Positions 1 through 7,897 of a DNA stretch of 15,063 bases are shown in pieces. Within the stretch, counting starts at the first letter, position 1, and each line of letters opens with the position of its first letter. This DNA comes from JBKJZO01 sp046715235 (GTDB lineage: Bacteria; Actinomycetota; Actinomycetes; BP-191), in contig JBKJZO010000008.1 in assembly GCA_046715235.1 (NCBI GenBank), positions 1-15,063 on the forward strand. The letters run 5' to 3'. The translations under genes were made by a program, and so were the position numbers. Under the pieces are notes generated by a model that was given only the letters and a program-made list of their open reading frames with translations, did not search any database and was not told the DNA's origin.

Positions 1-488
1 CGCAACAGGTGCTGCTTGACCGCGGCCTCCGTGACGACCAGCTCGTCGGCGATCTCCTTCGCCGTCGCCGGCGCCACGAACGCCTCGTGCACCAGCGCCG
101 GGCGGCACAGCGACGTCAGCACCTCGACCTCCCGGCGAGTGAGGTCAGGAGCGGACACCCGGCGCATTTCCAACGTCGGGTCGATCTCGTCCTGTTCCTC
201 TTCAATACCGCCGACGCGGGTGCGGGCGGTGCCGAACGACACCACGTCGCCATTGCGGAGCACCCGACGCCCGACCGGCCGGCCGTTGACCCGGGTCCCG
301 TTGGTCGACAGGCCCAGGTCGGCCAGGTAGACGAACGGTCCGCGCCGGACCAGCTCGGCGTGCAGGCGCGACACGCTCGGGTCCGACAGCTTGATGTCGA
401 CGCCGTCACCTCGCCCGACGGTCGACACCTCGCTCCCCAGCTCCAGCACTTCCCCCGACTCCTCGACCCGCAGGAACGGCGTCGTCAC
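1..488 (-). CDS. FHA domain plus C-terminal HTH regulator (3' end off window)
   Basis: The reverse strand is open from a GTG at 488 to the window edge, giving 162 residues without a stop. The start is supported by AAGGAGG at 500-494, five bases upstream. Residues about 5-90 form a forkhead-associated (FHA, phosphothreonine-binding) domain with its signature residues: G25-R26, S40-R41 with H43, and N63-G64 in an STNGT loop. An acidic linker (EEEQDE, about 96-101) leads to a segment from about 115 that reads like a winged-helix/LuxR-type domain (LTRREVEVL, then KEIADELVVTEAAVKQHL). The architecture suggests a DNA-binding regulator whose activity responds to Ser/Thr kinase phosphorylation. Binding partner and targets are unknown. 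The C-terminus lies outside the window, so total length and any further domains cannot be judged. The FHA call is firm; the HTH call is fairly sure. Confidence 0.85.
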   Translation of the reverse strand, partial: MTTPFLRVEESGEVLELGSEVSTVGRGDGVDIKLSDPSVSRLHAELVRRGPFVYLADLGLSTNGTRVNGRPVGRRVLRNGDVVSFGTARTRVGGIEEEQDEIDPTLEMRRVSAPDLTRREVEVLTSLCRPALVHEAFVAPATAKEIADELVVTEAAVKQHLL

Positions 489-630
489 TCGGTCCTCCTT
501 GGTGATGCCCTGGCCGCCGCCACAGGCTGCACGCGGTTGCCTTCACGGTCCGTCGTCGTTGCCTCATGGTTACCCCGCGCGCCCGCTAGCTGAACCCGTT
601 GTCTTCGCCGAACCCGCCGACCAGGCCCAA

Positions 631-636
631 TAGACT
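631..636 (+). promoter_or_regulatory. Candidate -10 box (TAGACT) for the ACT-domain gene
   Basis: TAGACT fits the actinobacterial TANNNT -10 element and would place a start about 7 bases downstream, some 20 bases before the ATG at 666, which also has a GGAAGG-type ribosome binding site at 652-657. No convincing -35 box was seen at 17-18 bases spacing. The rest of the 177-base gap between the divergent genes (489-665) shows no gene. Confidence 0.35.
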
Positions 637-665
637 CGCCGCGCAGACACTGGAAGGCGGATCGC

Positions 666-1202
666 ATGGCCGACGCAGGCGCGCAGGACGGGCTTGCTGA
701 CGAGCTCGCCGCCGGCCTGCAGTCCGAGGTCGTCGGACCCGACGGCAGCGCTGTGTACGTCGTCCACTGGGAGTCCGCGCCCGACCACCAGCCGATCCTC
801 GACCCCGATCTCGCGGTCGTGGCCCGCTATCCGGCCGGCTGGCGCCCGGCTGCGCCTATCCCCGGTTTCCACGCGGTCATCGACGACGGCACCGAGACCA
901 CCGTCATGTGCACGGAGGCCGCTCTCGCCCAGCTCGACCCTCCGCTCGAGAGCGAGCCCGGCTGGCGGCGCATCACGTTCCCGGGCCCCCTTCCCTGGCA
1001 GCTCGTCGGGTTCCTCGCCGACGTCGCGGGACGGCTCGCGGCCGCGCGCATCCCGCTGGCCGCGATGGCCGGCTTCACCACCGACCACGTGTTCGTCCGC
1101 GCAGCGCATGCCGAGCTGGCCATGTCCGTGCTCCGCGGCAACCCGCCTCCGCCGCCCAGGCCCGGCACGTTCCCGGTCGGCGCCCCCGGCGAGCAGCCGT
1201 GA
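666..1202 (+). CDS. ACT-domain-containing protein (178 aa)
   Basis: The ATG at 666 follows GGAAGG at 652-657. Residues about 98-157 resemble the ACT ligand-binding fold of the stand-alone ACT/CASTOR-like family: GWRRITFPGPLPWQLVGFL, then an amphipathic helix (LADVAGRLAAARIPLAAMA) and the family-like strand TTDHVFV. The N-terminal half (about 20-95) looks like a degenerate partner domain, and the last 20 residues are Pro-rich and probably disordered. ACT domains usually bind amino acids to regulate enzymes, but no catalytic domain is attached here and the ligand cannot be read from the sequence. Its stop TGA (1200-1202) overlaps the GTG of the next gene, so the two are probably translationally coupled. 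Confidence 0.7.
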   Translation: MADAGAQDGLADELAAGLQSEVVGPDGSAVYVVHWESAPDHQPILDPDLAVVARYPAGWRPAAPIPGFHAVIDDGTETTVMCTEAALAQLDPPLESEPGWRRITFPGPLPWQLVGFLADVAGRLAAARIPLAAMAGFTTDHVFVRAAHAELAMSVLRGNPPPPPRPGTFPVGAPGEQP

Positions 1203-1471
1203 AGCGTCTTGAACACCTGACGCGCGAGCTCCCGATGCTCGCCGTGCTGGCGGGCTTCGCTGCCAGCGTGGGTCTGGTGGCGATGCACTACTGGCGGCGC
1301 GGGGTCCTCGTGTGCGGCATCGCCTTGCTGGCCGGCGGTTTCCTTCGGCTGGTCCTGCCGACCCGGCGCGTCGGCGTACTCGCGGTTCGTGGCCGCACGA
1401 CCGACGTCGTGAGCCTCGGCACACTCGGCGCGGCCGTCGTACTGCTCGCCGCGGTCGTTCCGCGCTTCTGA
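1199..1471 (+). CDS. DUF3017 family membrane protein (90 aa)
   Basis: Starts at GTG 1199, whose last bases overlap the previous stop (GTGA), an arrangement typical of translational coupling. Three hydrophobic segments are visible: about 11-29, 35-53 and 71-88. They are separated by basic loops containing YWRRG and LPTRR(V/A)G(V/L)LAVRGR. Length and the WRRG...LRLVLP.RR pattern match the actinobacterial DUF3017 family, which in my recollection sits near folD and malate dehydrogenase in Streptomyces; idh and mdh follow here. Function is unknown. It is an integral membrane protein by sequence. An upstream start would break the overlap and lacks support. Confidence 0.75.
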   Translation: MKRLEHLTRELPMLAVLAGFAASVGLVAMHYWRRGVLVCGIALLAGGFLRLVLPTRRVGVLAVRGRTTDVVSLGTLGAAVVLLAAVVPRF

Positions 1472-1491
1472 CCTGCACTGATCACGCGGTA

Positions 1492-1507
1492 CGGCGGGCT
1501 GCCGCCG
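1492..1507 (+). terminator. Weak hairpin after DUF3017 gene
   Basis: CGGCGG (1492-1497) pairs perfectly with CCGCCG (1502-1507) across a four-base GCTG loop, 20 bases past the DUF3017 stop. There is no T-run, but actinobacterial terminators often lack one. It may separate the ACT/DUF3017 unit from the idh-mdh unit. Confidence 0.35.
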
Positions 1508-1586
1508 GTTAGCGGGGCATGGAGCGGTCCGGGTAGCCTCCGGGGCACCGACGAATCCGGCCGACCCCCCAAGAAGAGGCGTTTAC

Positions 1587-2693
1587 ATGGGCACGACGCA
1601 CCGCGTCACATTGATTCCCGGCGACGGTGTAGGACCGGAGCTGACCGAGGCGACGCGACGGGTGCTCGAAGCCGCGGCCGCGACAGTGGGCTCCTCGTTC
1701 GACTGGGACGTCCAGCAGGCCGGCGTCGACGTGATGGAGACCGCGGGCACCCCGTTGCCGCAGGAGACGCTCGACTCGGTCAAGCGCAACAAGGTCGCGA
1801 TCAAGGGCCCCATCACGACGCCGATCGGCACCGGCTTTCGCTCCGTCAACGTCGCGCTGCGCGGCGAGCTCGAGCTCTACGCTTGCCTGCGCCCCTGCAA
1901 GCTCTACCCGGGCATGCGCTCGCACTTCACCGACGTGGGCGTCGACGTCGTCATCGTCCGCGAGAACACCGAAGACCTCTACGCCGGCATCGAGTACGAA
2001 TCCGGTACGCCGGAAGCCGAGCAGGTGCGCGGCTTCCTCAACGGTCTGCAGAAGAAGCAAATCCGCGAGGGGTCCGGGATCTCGATCAAGCCGATCAGCA
2101 CGTTCGGGTCGGAGCGGATCATCCGCTACGCCTTCGAATACGCGAAGGCCAACGGCCGCAAGCGGGTCCACTGCATCACCAAGAGCAACATCATGAAGTT
2201 CACCGACGGCCTCTTCCTGTCGGTCTTCCGCGAGGTCGCGAAGGACTACCCCGAGATCGACGCGTGGGAAAACCTAGTCGACGCCACCTGCATGGGTCTG
2301 GTCACGCGCCCCAACGAGTGGGACGTGCTCGTGCTCCCCAACCTCTACGGCGACATCCTGTCTGACCTCACCGCGGGCATGGTGGGCGGCCTCGGCGTAG
2401 CCCCCGGCGCCAACATCGGCACCGACTGCGCGGTCTTCGAGGCGACGCATGGCAGCGCGCCGAAGTACAAGGGGCAGAACAAGGTCAACCCGACCGCGAT
2501 GATCCTCTCCGGCAAGCTGATGCTGGAGCACCTCGGCGAGCTCGACGCGGCGCGCAACCTCGAGAACGCCGTCGCCGCGGTCATCGCCAAGGGCGAGCGG
2601 GTCACCTACGACCTGAAGCCCAACCGCGACGATCCCACCGCCGTCGGCACCGCCGAGTACGCCGACGCGATCATCGAGCAGCTGCAGGCCTGA
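1587..2693 (+). CDS. icd: Isocitrate dehydrogenase, short homodimer type, predicted NADP+ dependent
   Basis: A 368-residue beta-decarboxylating dehydrogenase that converts isocitrate to 2-oxoglutarate in the TCA cycle. Isocitrate-binding residues align with E. coli IDH: S86, N88, R92, R102, R125, Y132 and K199, with metal-binding Asp in GDILSD (D256, D260). The cofactor loop reads HGSAPKY (288-294). Lys-Tyr at 293-294 match the NADP+ determinants K344/Y345 of E. coli, where NAD+ enzymes usually have Asp-Ile; Y341 matches Y391, while the R395 position is Pro345. So NADP+ is inferred despite a length and body like NAD-IDH/isopropylmalate dehydrogenases. The ATG at 1587 has AAGAGG at 1574-1579. 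mdh follows 27 bases downstream with its own SD, implying a TCA operon. Isopropylmalate or homoisocitrate dehydrogenase is the alternative, less likely with this loop. Confidence 0.88.
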   Translation: MGTTHRVTLIPGDGVGPELTEATRRVLEAAAATVGSSFDWDVQQAGVDVMETAGTPLPQETLDSVKRNKVAIKGPITTPIGTGFRSVNVALRGELELYACLRPCKLYPGMRSHFTDVGVDVVIVRENTEDLYAGIEYESGTPEAEQVRGFLNGLQKKQIREGSGISIKPISTFGSERIIRYAFEYAKANGRKRVHCITKSNIMKFTDGLFLSVFREVAKDYPEIDAWENLVDATCMGLVTRPNEWDVLVLPNLYGDILSDLTAGMVGGLGVAPGANIGTDCAVFEATHGSAPKYKGQNKVNPTAMILSGKLMLEHLGELDAARNLENAVAAVIAKGERVTYDLKPNRDDPTAVGTAEYADAIIEQLQA

Positions 2694-2720
2694 GCCGAGC
2701 GAGCCAAGGAGACAACAGCA

Positions 2721-3662
2721 GTGAAAGTCACGATTGTTGGAGCAGGCTTCTACGGTTCGACGACGGCGCAACGTCTCGCCGAGTACGACGTGTTCGACGA
2801 GGTCGTGCTCACCGACATCCGCGAGGGCTGGCCCGAGGGCCTGGCGCTTGACCTCAACCAGTCGCGGCCGGTCGAGGGTTTCGAGACCAAGGTCGTCGGC
2901 GTCACGACCAGCGGCCCCGACGGCTACGAGAAGACCGCGGAGTCCGACGTCGTCGTCATCACCGCTGGGCTGCCGCGCAAGCCGGGCATGAGCCGGATGG
3001 ACCTGCTCGAGACCAACGCGCGGATCGTGCGCGAAGTTACCGAGAACATCGCCAAGCACTCCCCGGGCGCGGTCATCATCGTGGTGTCCAACCCGCTTGA
3101 CGAGATGACGGCACTCGCCGCCAACGTCTCGGGCTTCCCGAAGAACCGCATCATGGGCCAGGCGGGCATGCTCGACTCGGCGCGGTTCACCAACTTCGTG
3201 GCCGAGGAGCTCGGCGTACCGGTGCGCTCGGTCAAGACGCTGACGCTCGGCTCGCACGGCGACACGATGGTGCCGGTGCCCTCGCATTGCACGGTCGACG
3301 GCAAGCCGCTCTCGGAGCTGCTGCCCGCCGACAAGATCGACGAGCTCGTCACGCGCACGCGCAACGGCGGCGCCGAGGTGGTCGCCCTGCTCAAGACCGG
3401 CTCGGCCTACTACGCGCCGTCCGCGGCGGCGGCCCGCATGGCCGAAGCGGTCGCCAAGGACAGCGGCGCGTCGATGCCGGTGTGCGCCTGGGTCGACGGG
3501 CAGTTCGGCATCAGCGGTGTCTATCTCGGCGTACCGGCCAAGCTGGGCCGTGAGGGTGTGCTCGCCGTCGACGAGATCCCGCTCGAGGCCGCGGAGCTCG
3601 CCGCGCTCAAGGAAGCGGCTGAGGCGGTCCGTTCCAAGCAAGCGGACGTCGCCAGCCTCTAG
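2721..3662 (+). CDS. mdh: Malate dehydrogenase, LDH-like type
   Basis: A 313-residue NAD-dependent dehydrogenase interconverting malate and oxaloacetate. Visible landmarks are the Rossmann motif GAGFYG (7-12), D32 ending strand 2 (NAD+ preference), and the substrate loop PRKPGMSR with R86 and R92. R86 at the LDH-102 position marks malate rather than lactate specificity. Also present are SNP with N124, D152 and R155 in GMLDSARF, and catalytic H179 in GSHGD. Length is normal for the family. The start is GTG 2721, with AAGGAG at 2706-2711. It lies 27 bases after icd on the same strand, so co-transcription is likely. It belongs to the LDH-like (Chloroflexus/Bacillus) MDH group rather than the longer enzyme common in Streptomyces and mycobacteria; that grouping is by eye. 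Confidence 0.92.
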   Translation: MKVTIVGAGFYGSTTAQRLAEYDVFDEVVLTDIREGWPEGLALDLNQSRPVEGFETKVVGVTTSGPDGYEKTAESDVVVITAGLPRKPGMSRMDLLETNARIVREVTENIAKHSPGAVIIVVSNPLDEMTALAANVSGFPKNRIMGQAGMLDSARFTNFVAEELGVPVRSVKTLTLGSHGDTMVPVPSHCTVDGKPLSELLPADKIDELVTRTRNGGAEVVALLKTGSAYYAPSAAAARMAEAVAKDSGASMPVCAWVDGQFGISGVYLGVPAKLGREGVLAVDEIPLEAAELAALKEAAEAVRSKQADVASL

Positions 3663-3719
3663 CCTGTTGCTCGCGATGACCGATCCGGGCCACAGACGCG
3701 ACCCACGCGGTGAGCGCGT

Positions 3720-5051
3720 GTGATCGTCGACGTCGCGGTAGTGCTGCTGTTCATCGCGATCGGTGCGTTCTTCGCCGGCTCCGAGATCGCTTTGGTGTCC
3801 CTGCGCGAGAGCCAGGTGCGGGCGCTGGCCGACAGGGGCGGACGCGGCGCACGCGTAGCGAAACTGGTCTCGGAGCCGACGCGCTTTCTCGCCGCCGTAC
3901 AGGTCGGGGTCACACTTGCAGGCTTCCTGTCCGCGGCGTTCGGTGGCGCCCGGTTCGCCGACCGGGTTGCACCGTCCTTGCGCGAGCTCGGTCTCGGGCG
4001 CTCGCCCGACGAGGTGCTGCCGGCAGGTGGCGGCACCGATGCGGCCGACCTCGTGGCGCTAGTGCTCGTCACGTTCGTGTTGACCTACATATCGATCACC
4101 CTGAGCGAGCTGGTGCCCAAGCGACTGGCGATGCAGAACGCCGAGAAGTGGGCGGTGCGCTCCGCGCCGGTTCTTGACCGCTTCGCCAGCTTCACCCGGC
4201 CTTTCATCTGGCTGCTCTCCACCTCGACGCGGCTTCTCGTCCGGCTCTTCAGGGGCGATCCGGACGCCGGCGGCGACTCGATCACGGAAGAAGAGCTGCG
4301 CGGCTTGGTGGCGGCGCACGAGTCGCTGACTGGCGACGAGCGCCGGCTCATCGACGAGGTGTTCGAAGCGGGCGACCGGCAGGTGCGAGAGGTGATGATT
4401 CCGCGCACCGAGTGCAGCTTCCTCGACGCGTCAGTGCCGGTCGCCGAGGCGTTCGAGATCGTCCAGTCGGCCCCCCACAGCCGCTATCCGGTGATCCGTG
4501 GGTCGAGTGACGACGTCGCCGGGTTCATCCACGTGCGCGACCTGATGACTCCCGACGGCCGTGCCGCGGCGACCGTGGGAGAGCTGGCACGCGAGGTGAA
4601 GCTGCTCCCCGCCACCAAGAAGGTGCTGCCCGCGCTCTCGGAGATGCGGCGCGAAGGGCATCACCTCGCAGTCGTCGTCGACGAGTACGGCGGCACCGCC
4701 GGCATCGTCACCCTCGAGGACCTCATCGAGGAGCTGATCGGAGACATCCGCGACGAGTACGACGACGCGGCGCAAGTCGCGACCCCGCTGCGTGAGGGCG
4801 AGCTGCAGATCGACGGCCTCTGTAATCTCGGCGAGTTCCGCGAGCGGACGGACGTCGAGCTGCCCGACGGCCCGTACGAGACTGTGGCCGGGTTCGTCGT
4901 GAGTGTCCTCGGCCGGGTGCCGCGGATCGGTGACGCGGTCGAGCATGACGGTGTTCGCATCGCCGTGACCGAGCTCGACGGCCGCCGGATCGCGCGGCTC
5001 AAGGTCAAGAAAGTCGCGGACGCCGACCCTAGACTCGACGACCATGACTGA
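3720..5051 (+). CDS. CNNM/CBS/CorC-HlyC membrane protein, likely Mg2+/cation transporter
   Basis: A 443-residue protein with the order CNNM (DUF21) membrane domain, CBS pair, CorC_HlyC domain. The membrane domain spans about 1-175: TM at 3-20, the family-typical SEIALVSLRE (21-30), hydrophobic stretches about 58-74 and 110-130, and LSELVPKRLA (128-137), the conserved (G/S)E.xPK segment. CBS domains lie at about 205-340, beginning VREVMIPRTE and ending VVVDEYGGTAGIVTLEDLIEE. The CorC/HlyC ferredoxin-like domain is about 355-432. Relatives (MpfA, CorC, CNNM) export or transport Mg2+ with ATP sensing by the CBS pair; older names call them hemolysins. The start is GTG 3720 with no clear SD, so the exact N-terminus is less certain. 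The last 8 bases overlap trpS. Confidence 0.88.
   Translation: MIVDVAVVLLFIAIGAFFAGSEIALVSLRESQVRALADRGGRGARVAKLVSEPTRFLAAVQVGVTLAGFLSAAFGGARFADRVAPSLRELGLGRSPDEVLPAGGGTDAADLVALVLVTFVLTYISITLSELVPKRLAMQNAEKWAVRSAPVLDRFASFTRPFIWLLSTSTRLLVRLFRGDPDAGGDSITEEELRGLVAAHESLTGDERRLIDEVFEAGDRQVREVMIPRTECSFLDASVPVAEAFEIVQSAPHSRYPVIRGSSDDVAGFIHVRDLMTPDGRAAATVGELAREVKLLPATKKVLPALSEMRREGHHLAVVVDEYGGTAGIVTLEDLIEELIGDIRDEYDDAAQVATPLREGELQIDGLCNLGEFRERTDVELPDGPYETVAGFVVSVLGRVPRIGDAVEHDGVRIAVTELDGRRIARLKVKKVADADPRLDDHD
5030..5035 (+). promoter_or_regulatory. -10 box (TAGACT) for leaderless trpS
   Basis: TAGACT lies inside the end of the CNNM gene, eight bases before the trpS ATG at 5044. Initiation 7-9 bases after a -10 box would fall on or next to the A of that ATG, giving a leaderless mRNA. 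No SD precedes trpS, which fits. No good -35 is visible at 17-18 bases. Read-through from the upstream gene is also possible. Confidence 0.5.
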
Positions 5052-6054
5052 CCGACCGCGCGTGCTCTCCGGCATCCAGCCGACAGCCGACTCCTTCCAT
5101 TTCGGCAACTACCTGGGTGCGTTGCGTCACTGGGTGGCGCTCCAGGACACGCACGATGCGTTCTACTGCGTGGTCGACCTGCACGCGATCACGTCCGGGC
5201 ACGACCCGGAGGTGCTGCGCCGCCGTACCCGCGTCGCCGCGGCCCAGCTGCTCGCGATCGGCCTCGACCCGCAGCGGTGCACGATCTTCCTGCAGAGTCA
5301 CGTCGCCGAGCACGCCGAGCTGGCCTGGATCCTCGGCTGCCTGACCGGCTTCGGCGAGGCCAGCCGGATGACGCAGTTCAAAGACAAGTCATCCAAGGGC
5401 GGCGCCGAGCGAGCGACCGTGGGCCTGTTCACCTACCCCATCCTGCAGGCCGCCGACATCTTGCTCTACCGGGCCAACTTTGTGCCCATCGGCGAGGACC
5501 AGCGCCAGCACCTGGAGCTCACCCGCGATCTCGCGCAGCGGTTCAACTCCCGCTTCGGCTCGACCCTGACGATCCCGGAGGCGCTCATCGTCAAGGAGAC
5601 CGCGAAGATCCTCGACCTGCAGGACCCCACGTCGAAGATGAGCAAGTCGGCGGAGTCCCAGTCCGGCGTACTCGACCTGCTCGACGACCCGAAGGTGCTG
5701 ACCAAGAAGGTCAAGTCCGCCGTGACCGACACCGGCCGCGAAGTCACCGCCGACGAGGCGGACAAGCCCGGCATCACCAACCTGCTCACGATCCTCTCGA
5801 CGATTTCGAGCCGCCCGGTGGCCGAGCTCGAGGCGGCCTACGCGGGCAAGGGCTACGGCGACTTCAAGGCCGACGTGGCCGCGGCGATCGTCGAGTTCGC
5901 CGCGCCGATTCAGGAGCGTTTCCACCGGCTGTACGGCGACGCGGAGGGTCTCGACGCGGTGCTCGCCGACGGAGCCGAGCGCGCTCGCCGGGTCGCCGAG
6001 GAGACGATGGACATGGTGCGGGCGAGCATCGGCTTCGTGCCGGCCAAGCACTGA
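5044..6054 (+). CDS. trpS: Tryptophanyl-tRNA synthetase
   Basis: A 336-residue class I aminoacyl-tRNA synthetase that charges tRNA-Trp; length is normal for the bacterial enzyme. The first ATP-binding signature is the HIGH variant HFGN (19-22), after SGIQPTADSF and before YLGALRHW. The Trp-site region contains QAADIL (135-140, D138), with PIGEDQRQHLEL following. KMSKS is intact at 198-202. The ATG at 5044 overlaps the previous stop by 8 bases, has no SD, and has TAGACT eight bases upstream, which argues for leaderless initiation in addition to any read-through. A GNAT gene follows after four bases, suggesting a shared transcript. Confidence 0.95.
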   Translation: MTDRPRVLSGIQPTADSFHFGNYLGALRHWVALQDTHDAFYCVVDLHAITSGHDPEVLRRRTRVAAAQLLAIGLDPQRCTIFLQSHVAEHAELAWILGCLTGFGEASRMTQFKDKSSKGGAERATVGLFTYPILQAADILLYRANFVPIGEDQRQHLELTRDLAQRFNSRFGSTLTIPEALIVKETAKILDLQDPTSKMSKSAESQSGVLDLLDDPKVLTKKVKSAVTDTGREVTADEADKPGITNLLTILSTISSRPVAELEAAYAGKGYGDFKADVAAAIVEFAAPIQERFHRLYGDAEGLDAVLADGAERARRVAEETMDMVRASIGFVPAKH

Positions 6055-6058
6055 CGGC

Positions 6059-6592
6059 ATGAGCGTGGCAACGGACGGCGAGGTCGTCCTGCGCGAGGTT
6101 GGCCCGGACGATGTGCCGCTGCTCATGCTCTGGGAGCAGCGGTCTGCGGAGGAGCAGCCGTTCAACTACTTCGAGGGAAGCGACCGGCCGCCGCGGTTCA
6201 GCGAGGGCTTTCCCGAGGGCGGATTCAACACGGCTGATCACGGCCGGCTGATCGTCGAGCTGGCCAACGGCACGATCATCGGCGACCTGAGCTGGCACCA
6301 GGTCCGTTATGGCCCCAATGCGGAGTCGGCGGCGTTCGACATCGGGATTGCGCTGCGCCCCGAACACCGCGGCCAGGGTCACGGCGCGCGCGCTCAGCGA
6401 CTGCTGGCCGCGCACCTGTTCGACACGAGCGACGTCAACCGGGTTGAGGCGTCGACCGACATCGACAACGTCGCCGAGCAGCGGGCGTTGACCAAGGCGG
6501 GATTCACGCGCGAGGGCGTCGTGCGCGGCGCACAGTTCCGCGCGGACGCCTACCACGACCTCGTTCTCTACAGCATCGTTCGCGGCGAGTAG
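6059..6592 (+). CDS. GNAT-family N-acetyltransferase (RimJ/RimL-like)
   Basis: A 177-residue acetyltransferase. Acetyl-CoA binding motif A is seen as FDIGIALRPEHRGQGHGARA (93-112), with the R/Q-x-x-G-x-G/A loop at RGQGHGA. Further C-terminal is the family pattern VNRVEASTDIDNVAEQRALTKAGFTREGVVRG (126-157), in which an Asn after the beta-strand and the KAGF helix are typical of the RimJ/RimL (Acetyltransf_3) group. The substrate could be an N-terminal amine, a small molecule or an antibiotic; the sequence does not say. The ATG at 6059 is four bases after the trpS stop. It is convergent with the next gene, 18 bases between stops. Confidence 0.85.
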   Translation: MSVATDGEVVLREVGPDDVPLLMLWEQRSAEEQPFNYFEGSDRPPRFSEGFPEGGFNTADHGRLIVELANGTIIGDLSWHQVRYGPNAESAAFDIGIALRPEHRGQGHGARAQRLLAAHLFDTSDVNRVEASTDIDNVAEQRALTKAGFTREGVVRGAQFRADAYHDLVLYSIVRGE

Positions 6593-6598
6593 GCCCCC

Positions 6599-6611
6599 GG
6601 CGCGGGGCGCC
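6599..6611. terminator. Small GC hairpin between convergent genes
   Basis: GGCGC (6599-6603) and GCGCC (6607-6611) pair across GGG, in the 18-base gap between the convergent GNAT and BrkB stops. The stem is only five pairs and has no T-run, so a terminator role is tentative. Confidence 0.25.
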
Positions 6612-7765
6612 TATTGCTGCGGCTGCCTCTTGTGCTCGAGCTGGTCGGCGCGCGCCCCGACCGTGTCGGCGGCGTACGCATCGCGCTCGCCGAGCGGCCG
6701 CGGCGGGCCCGACGTCGTGTCCTTGGCCGTCTGACGTTCCAGCTCGGCGTTGATCTCGGCGCCGACCAGCACGATGAAGCACGACAGCGACAGCCAGGTC
6801 ATGAGCACGACGACGCCTGCGAGGGCGCCGTAGGTCTCGTTGAACTTCCCGAAGCTCGAGACGTAGAACGAGAAGATCGCGGACGCGATCACCCACACCA
6901 GCGTGGCGATGCCGGCCCCCCAACTGACCCAACTCCACTTCGGGTCCTCGCGGTCGGGACCGTAGCGATAGACCACCGCGAGCCCGGCCATCATGAGCGC
7001 GGCGAGCAGGGGCCAGCGCAGCCACGCGAGCGCCATACCGAGCGGCTCGCCGGCGTCGAAAGCCGCTGGTACGCCGACGACGCCGCCGAGCGAGACGATC
7101 GTGAGCAGGAGCGCGCCCAGGGTCAACACGAGCGAGACGACCCGCAGTTTGATGAACTTGCGCGTCTCCTGCTCGTCGTACCCGAGGTTCAGGCCCGTCA
7201 TCAGCGCGCGCATTCCGCTGGAGGCGCTCCAGAGCGCCGCGATCAGCGAGACGGCCAGACCGATGCCGAGGCCGGTCTCCGAGCTGCTGGTGATGCCCTC
7301 CAGTTGATTCTCGATGATGCCCCGTGACGACTCGGGCACGAAGTCGAGGATCGATTCGACATGCTTCACCGCCTGCGGCGGATCGACGACGAGACCGTAG
7401 AGCGAGATCAGGGCGACGATCGCGGGAAACAGCGCAAGCAATGCGTAAAAGGCCACCCCCGCACCGACAAGTCCGAGGTTGTCCTCTTTTACTTGGCGTT
7501 TGACCCTGACGGCAACGTCCTTCCAGCCCTTGGCCGGGATCTGAGTCGGGTTCTCGGCGGCCCGGCCGTGGCCGTCGTCGCGAACCTCGCCCGACGCCGT
7601 CACCGGTGGCGTGATGCTCTCGTCATCAGGCGGTGTCTTCGACGTCGGCGTGCTCTGCGGCTCGTGCTTGGTGTCTCTGTGCGGGCGCGGCCGATCGTGG
7701 TGGCGCAACGCTTCGGGCAGCCTGTGGAACAGGCCGCCGAAGTGATCCGACCATCGTTCGCTCAT
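6611..7765 (-). CDS. YihY/BrkB-family inner membrane protein, long N-terminal tail
   Basis: A 384-residue protein beginning at ATG 7765, preceded by GGAGA (7776-7772) six bases upstream. Longer in-frame starts exist but would run through the intergenic region. Residues 1-85 are hydrophilic, rich in His, Arg, Pro and Asp, and probably cytoplasmic and disordered. The family core begins with the amphipathic DNLGLVGAGVAFYALLALFPAI (95-116). Hydrophobic segments follow at about 106-127, 165-183, 207-232, 245-266, 281-303 and 313-338, with GKFNETYGALAGVVVLMTWL (306-325) as the family's conserved end. The C-terminal 45 residues are hydrophilic. The family is annotated virulence factor BrkB or wrongly RNase BN; true function is unclear, with transport suspected. 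A divergent paralogue lies next door. Confidence 0.88.
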   Translation of the reverse strand: MSERWSDHFGGLFHRLPEALRHHDRPRPHRDTKHEPQSTPTSKTPPDDESITPPVTASGEVRDDGHGRAAENPTQIPAKGWKDVAVRVKRQVKEDNLGLVGAGVAFYALLALFPAIVALISLYGLVVDPPQAVKHVESILDFVPESSRGIIENQLEGITSSSETGLGIGLAVSLIAALWSASSGMRALMTGLNLGYDEQETRKFIKLRVVSLVLTLGALLLTIVSLGGVVGVPAAFDAGEPLGMALAWLRWPLLAALMMAGLAVVYRYGPDREDPKWSWVSWGAGIATLVWVIASAIFSFYVSSFGKFNETYGALAGVVVLMTWLSLSCFIVLVGAEINAELERQTAKDTTSGPPRPLGERDAYAADTVGARADQLEHKRQPQQ

Positions 7766-7831
7766 CGAGAGTCTCCGTCGCGTCTGTGCGCATCCGCTTG
7801 CCTCGCTACCGGGAGGTTGCCCGCGCCGCAC

Positions 7832-7840
7832 GTGGATCAC
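7832..7840. repeat. GTGGATCAC intergenic motif, copy 1
   Basis: This nine-base word lies in the 132-base region between the two divergent BrkB-type genes. The same word occurs at 9886-9894 and inside the inverted repeat at 14778-14829, always outside genes as far as I could see. It could be an operator half-site or part of a dispersed repeat. The rest of the 7766-7897 gap shows no clear promoter. Confidence 0.35.
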
Positions 7841-7897
7841 ACTGGCCATCCGGCGGTAAGCACGTTGGGCGCTCCCGGCAACGGGTACGCCGACGGC

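Noticed and set aside
570..1478. Minus-strand 302-codon frame opposite the ACT and DUF3017 genes
   Set aside because: Arg/Gly-rich shadow with no domain; the plus-strand genes have an SD and coupled stop-start overlap.
2274..3641. Minus-strand 455-codon frame opposite icd/mdh
   Set aside because: It spans two clearly identified TCA genes and is a codon-bias shadow of high-GC sequence.
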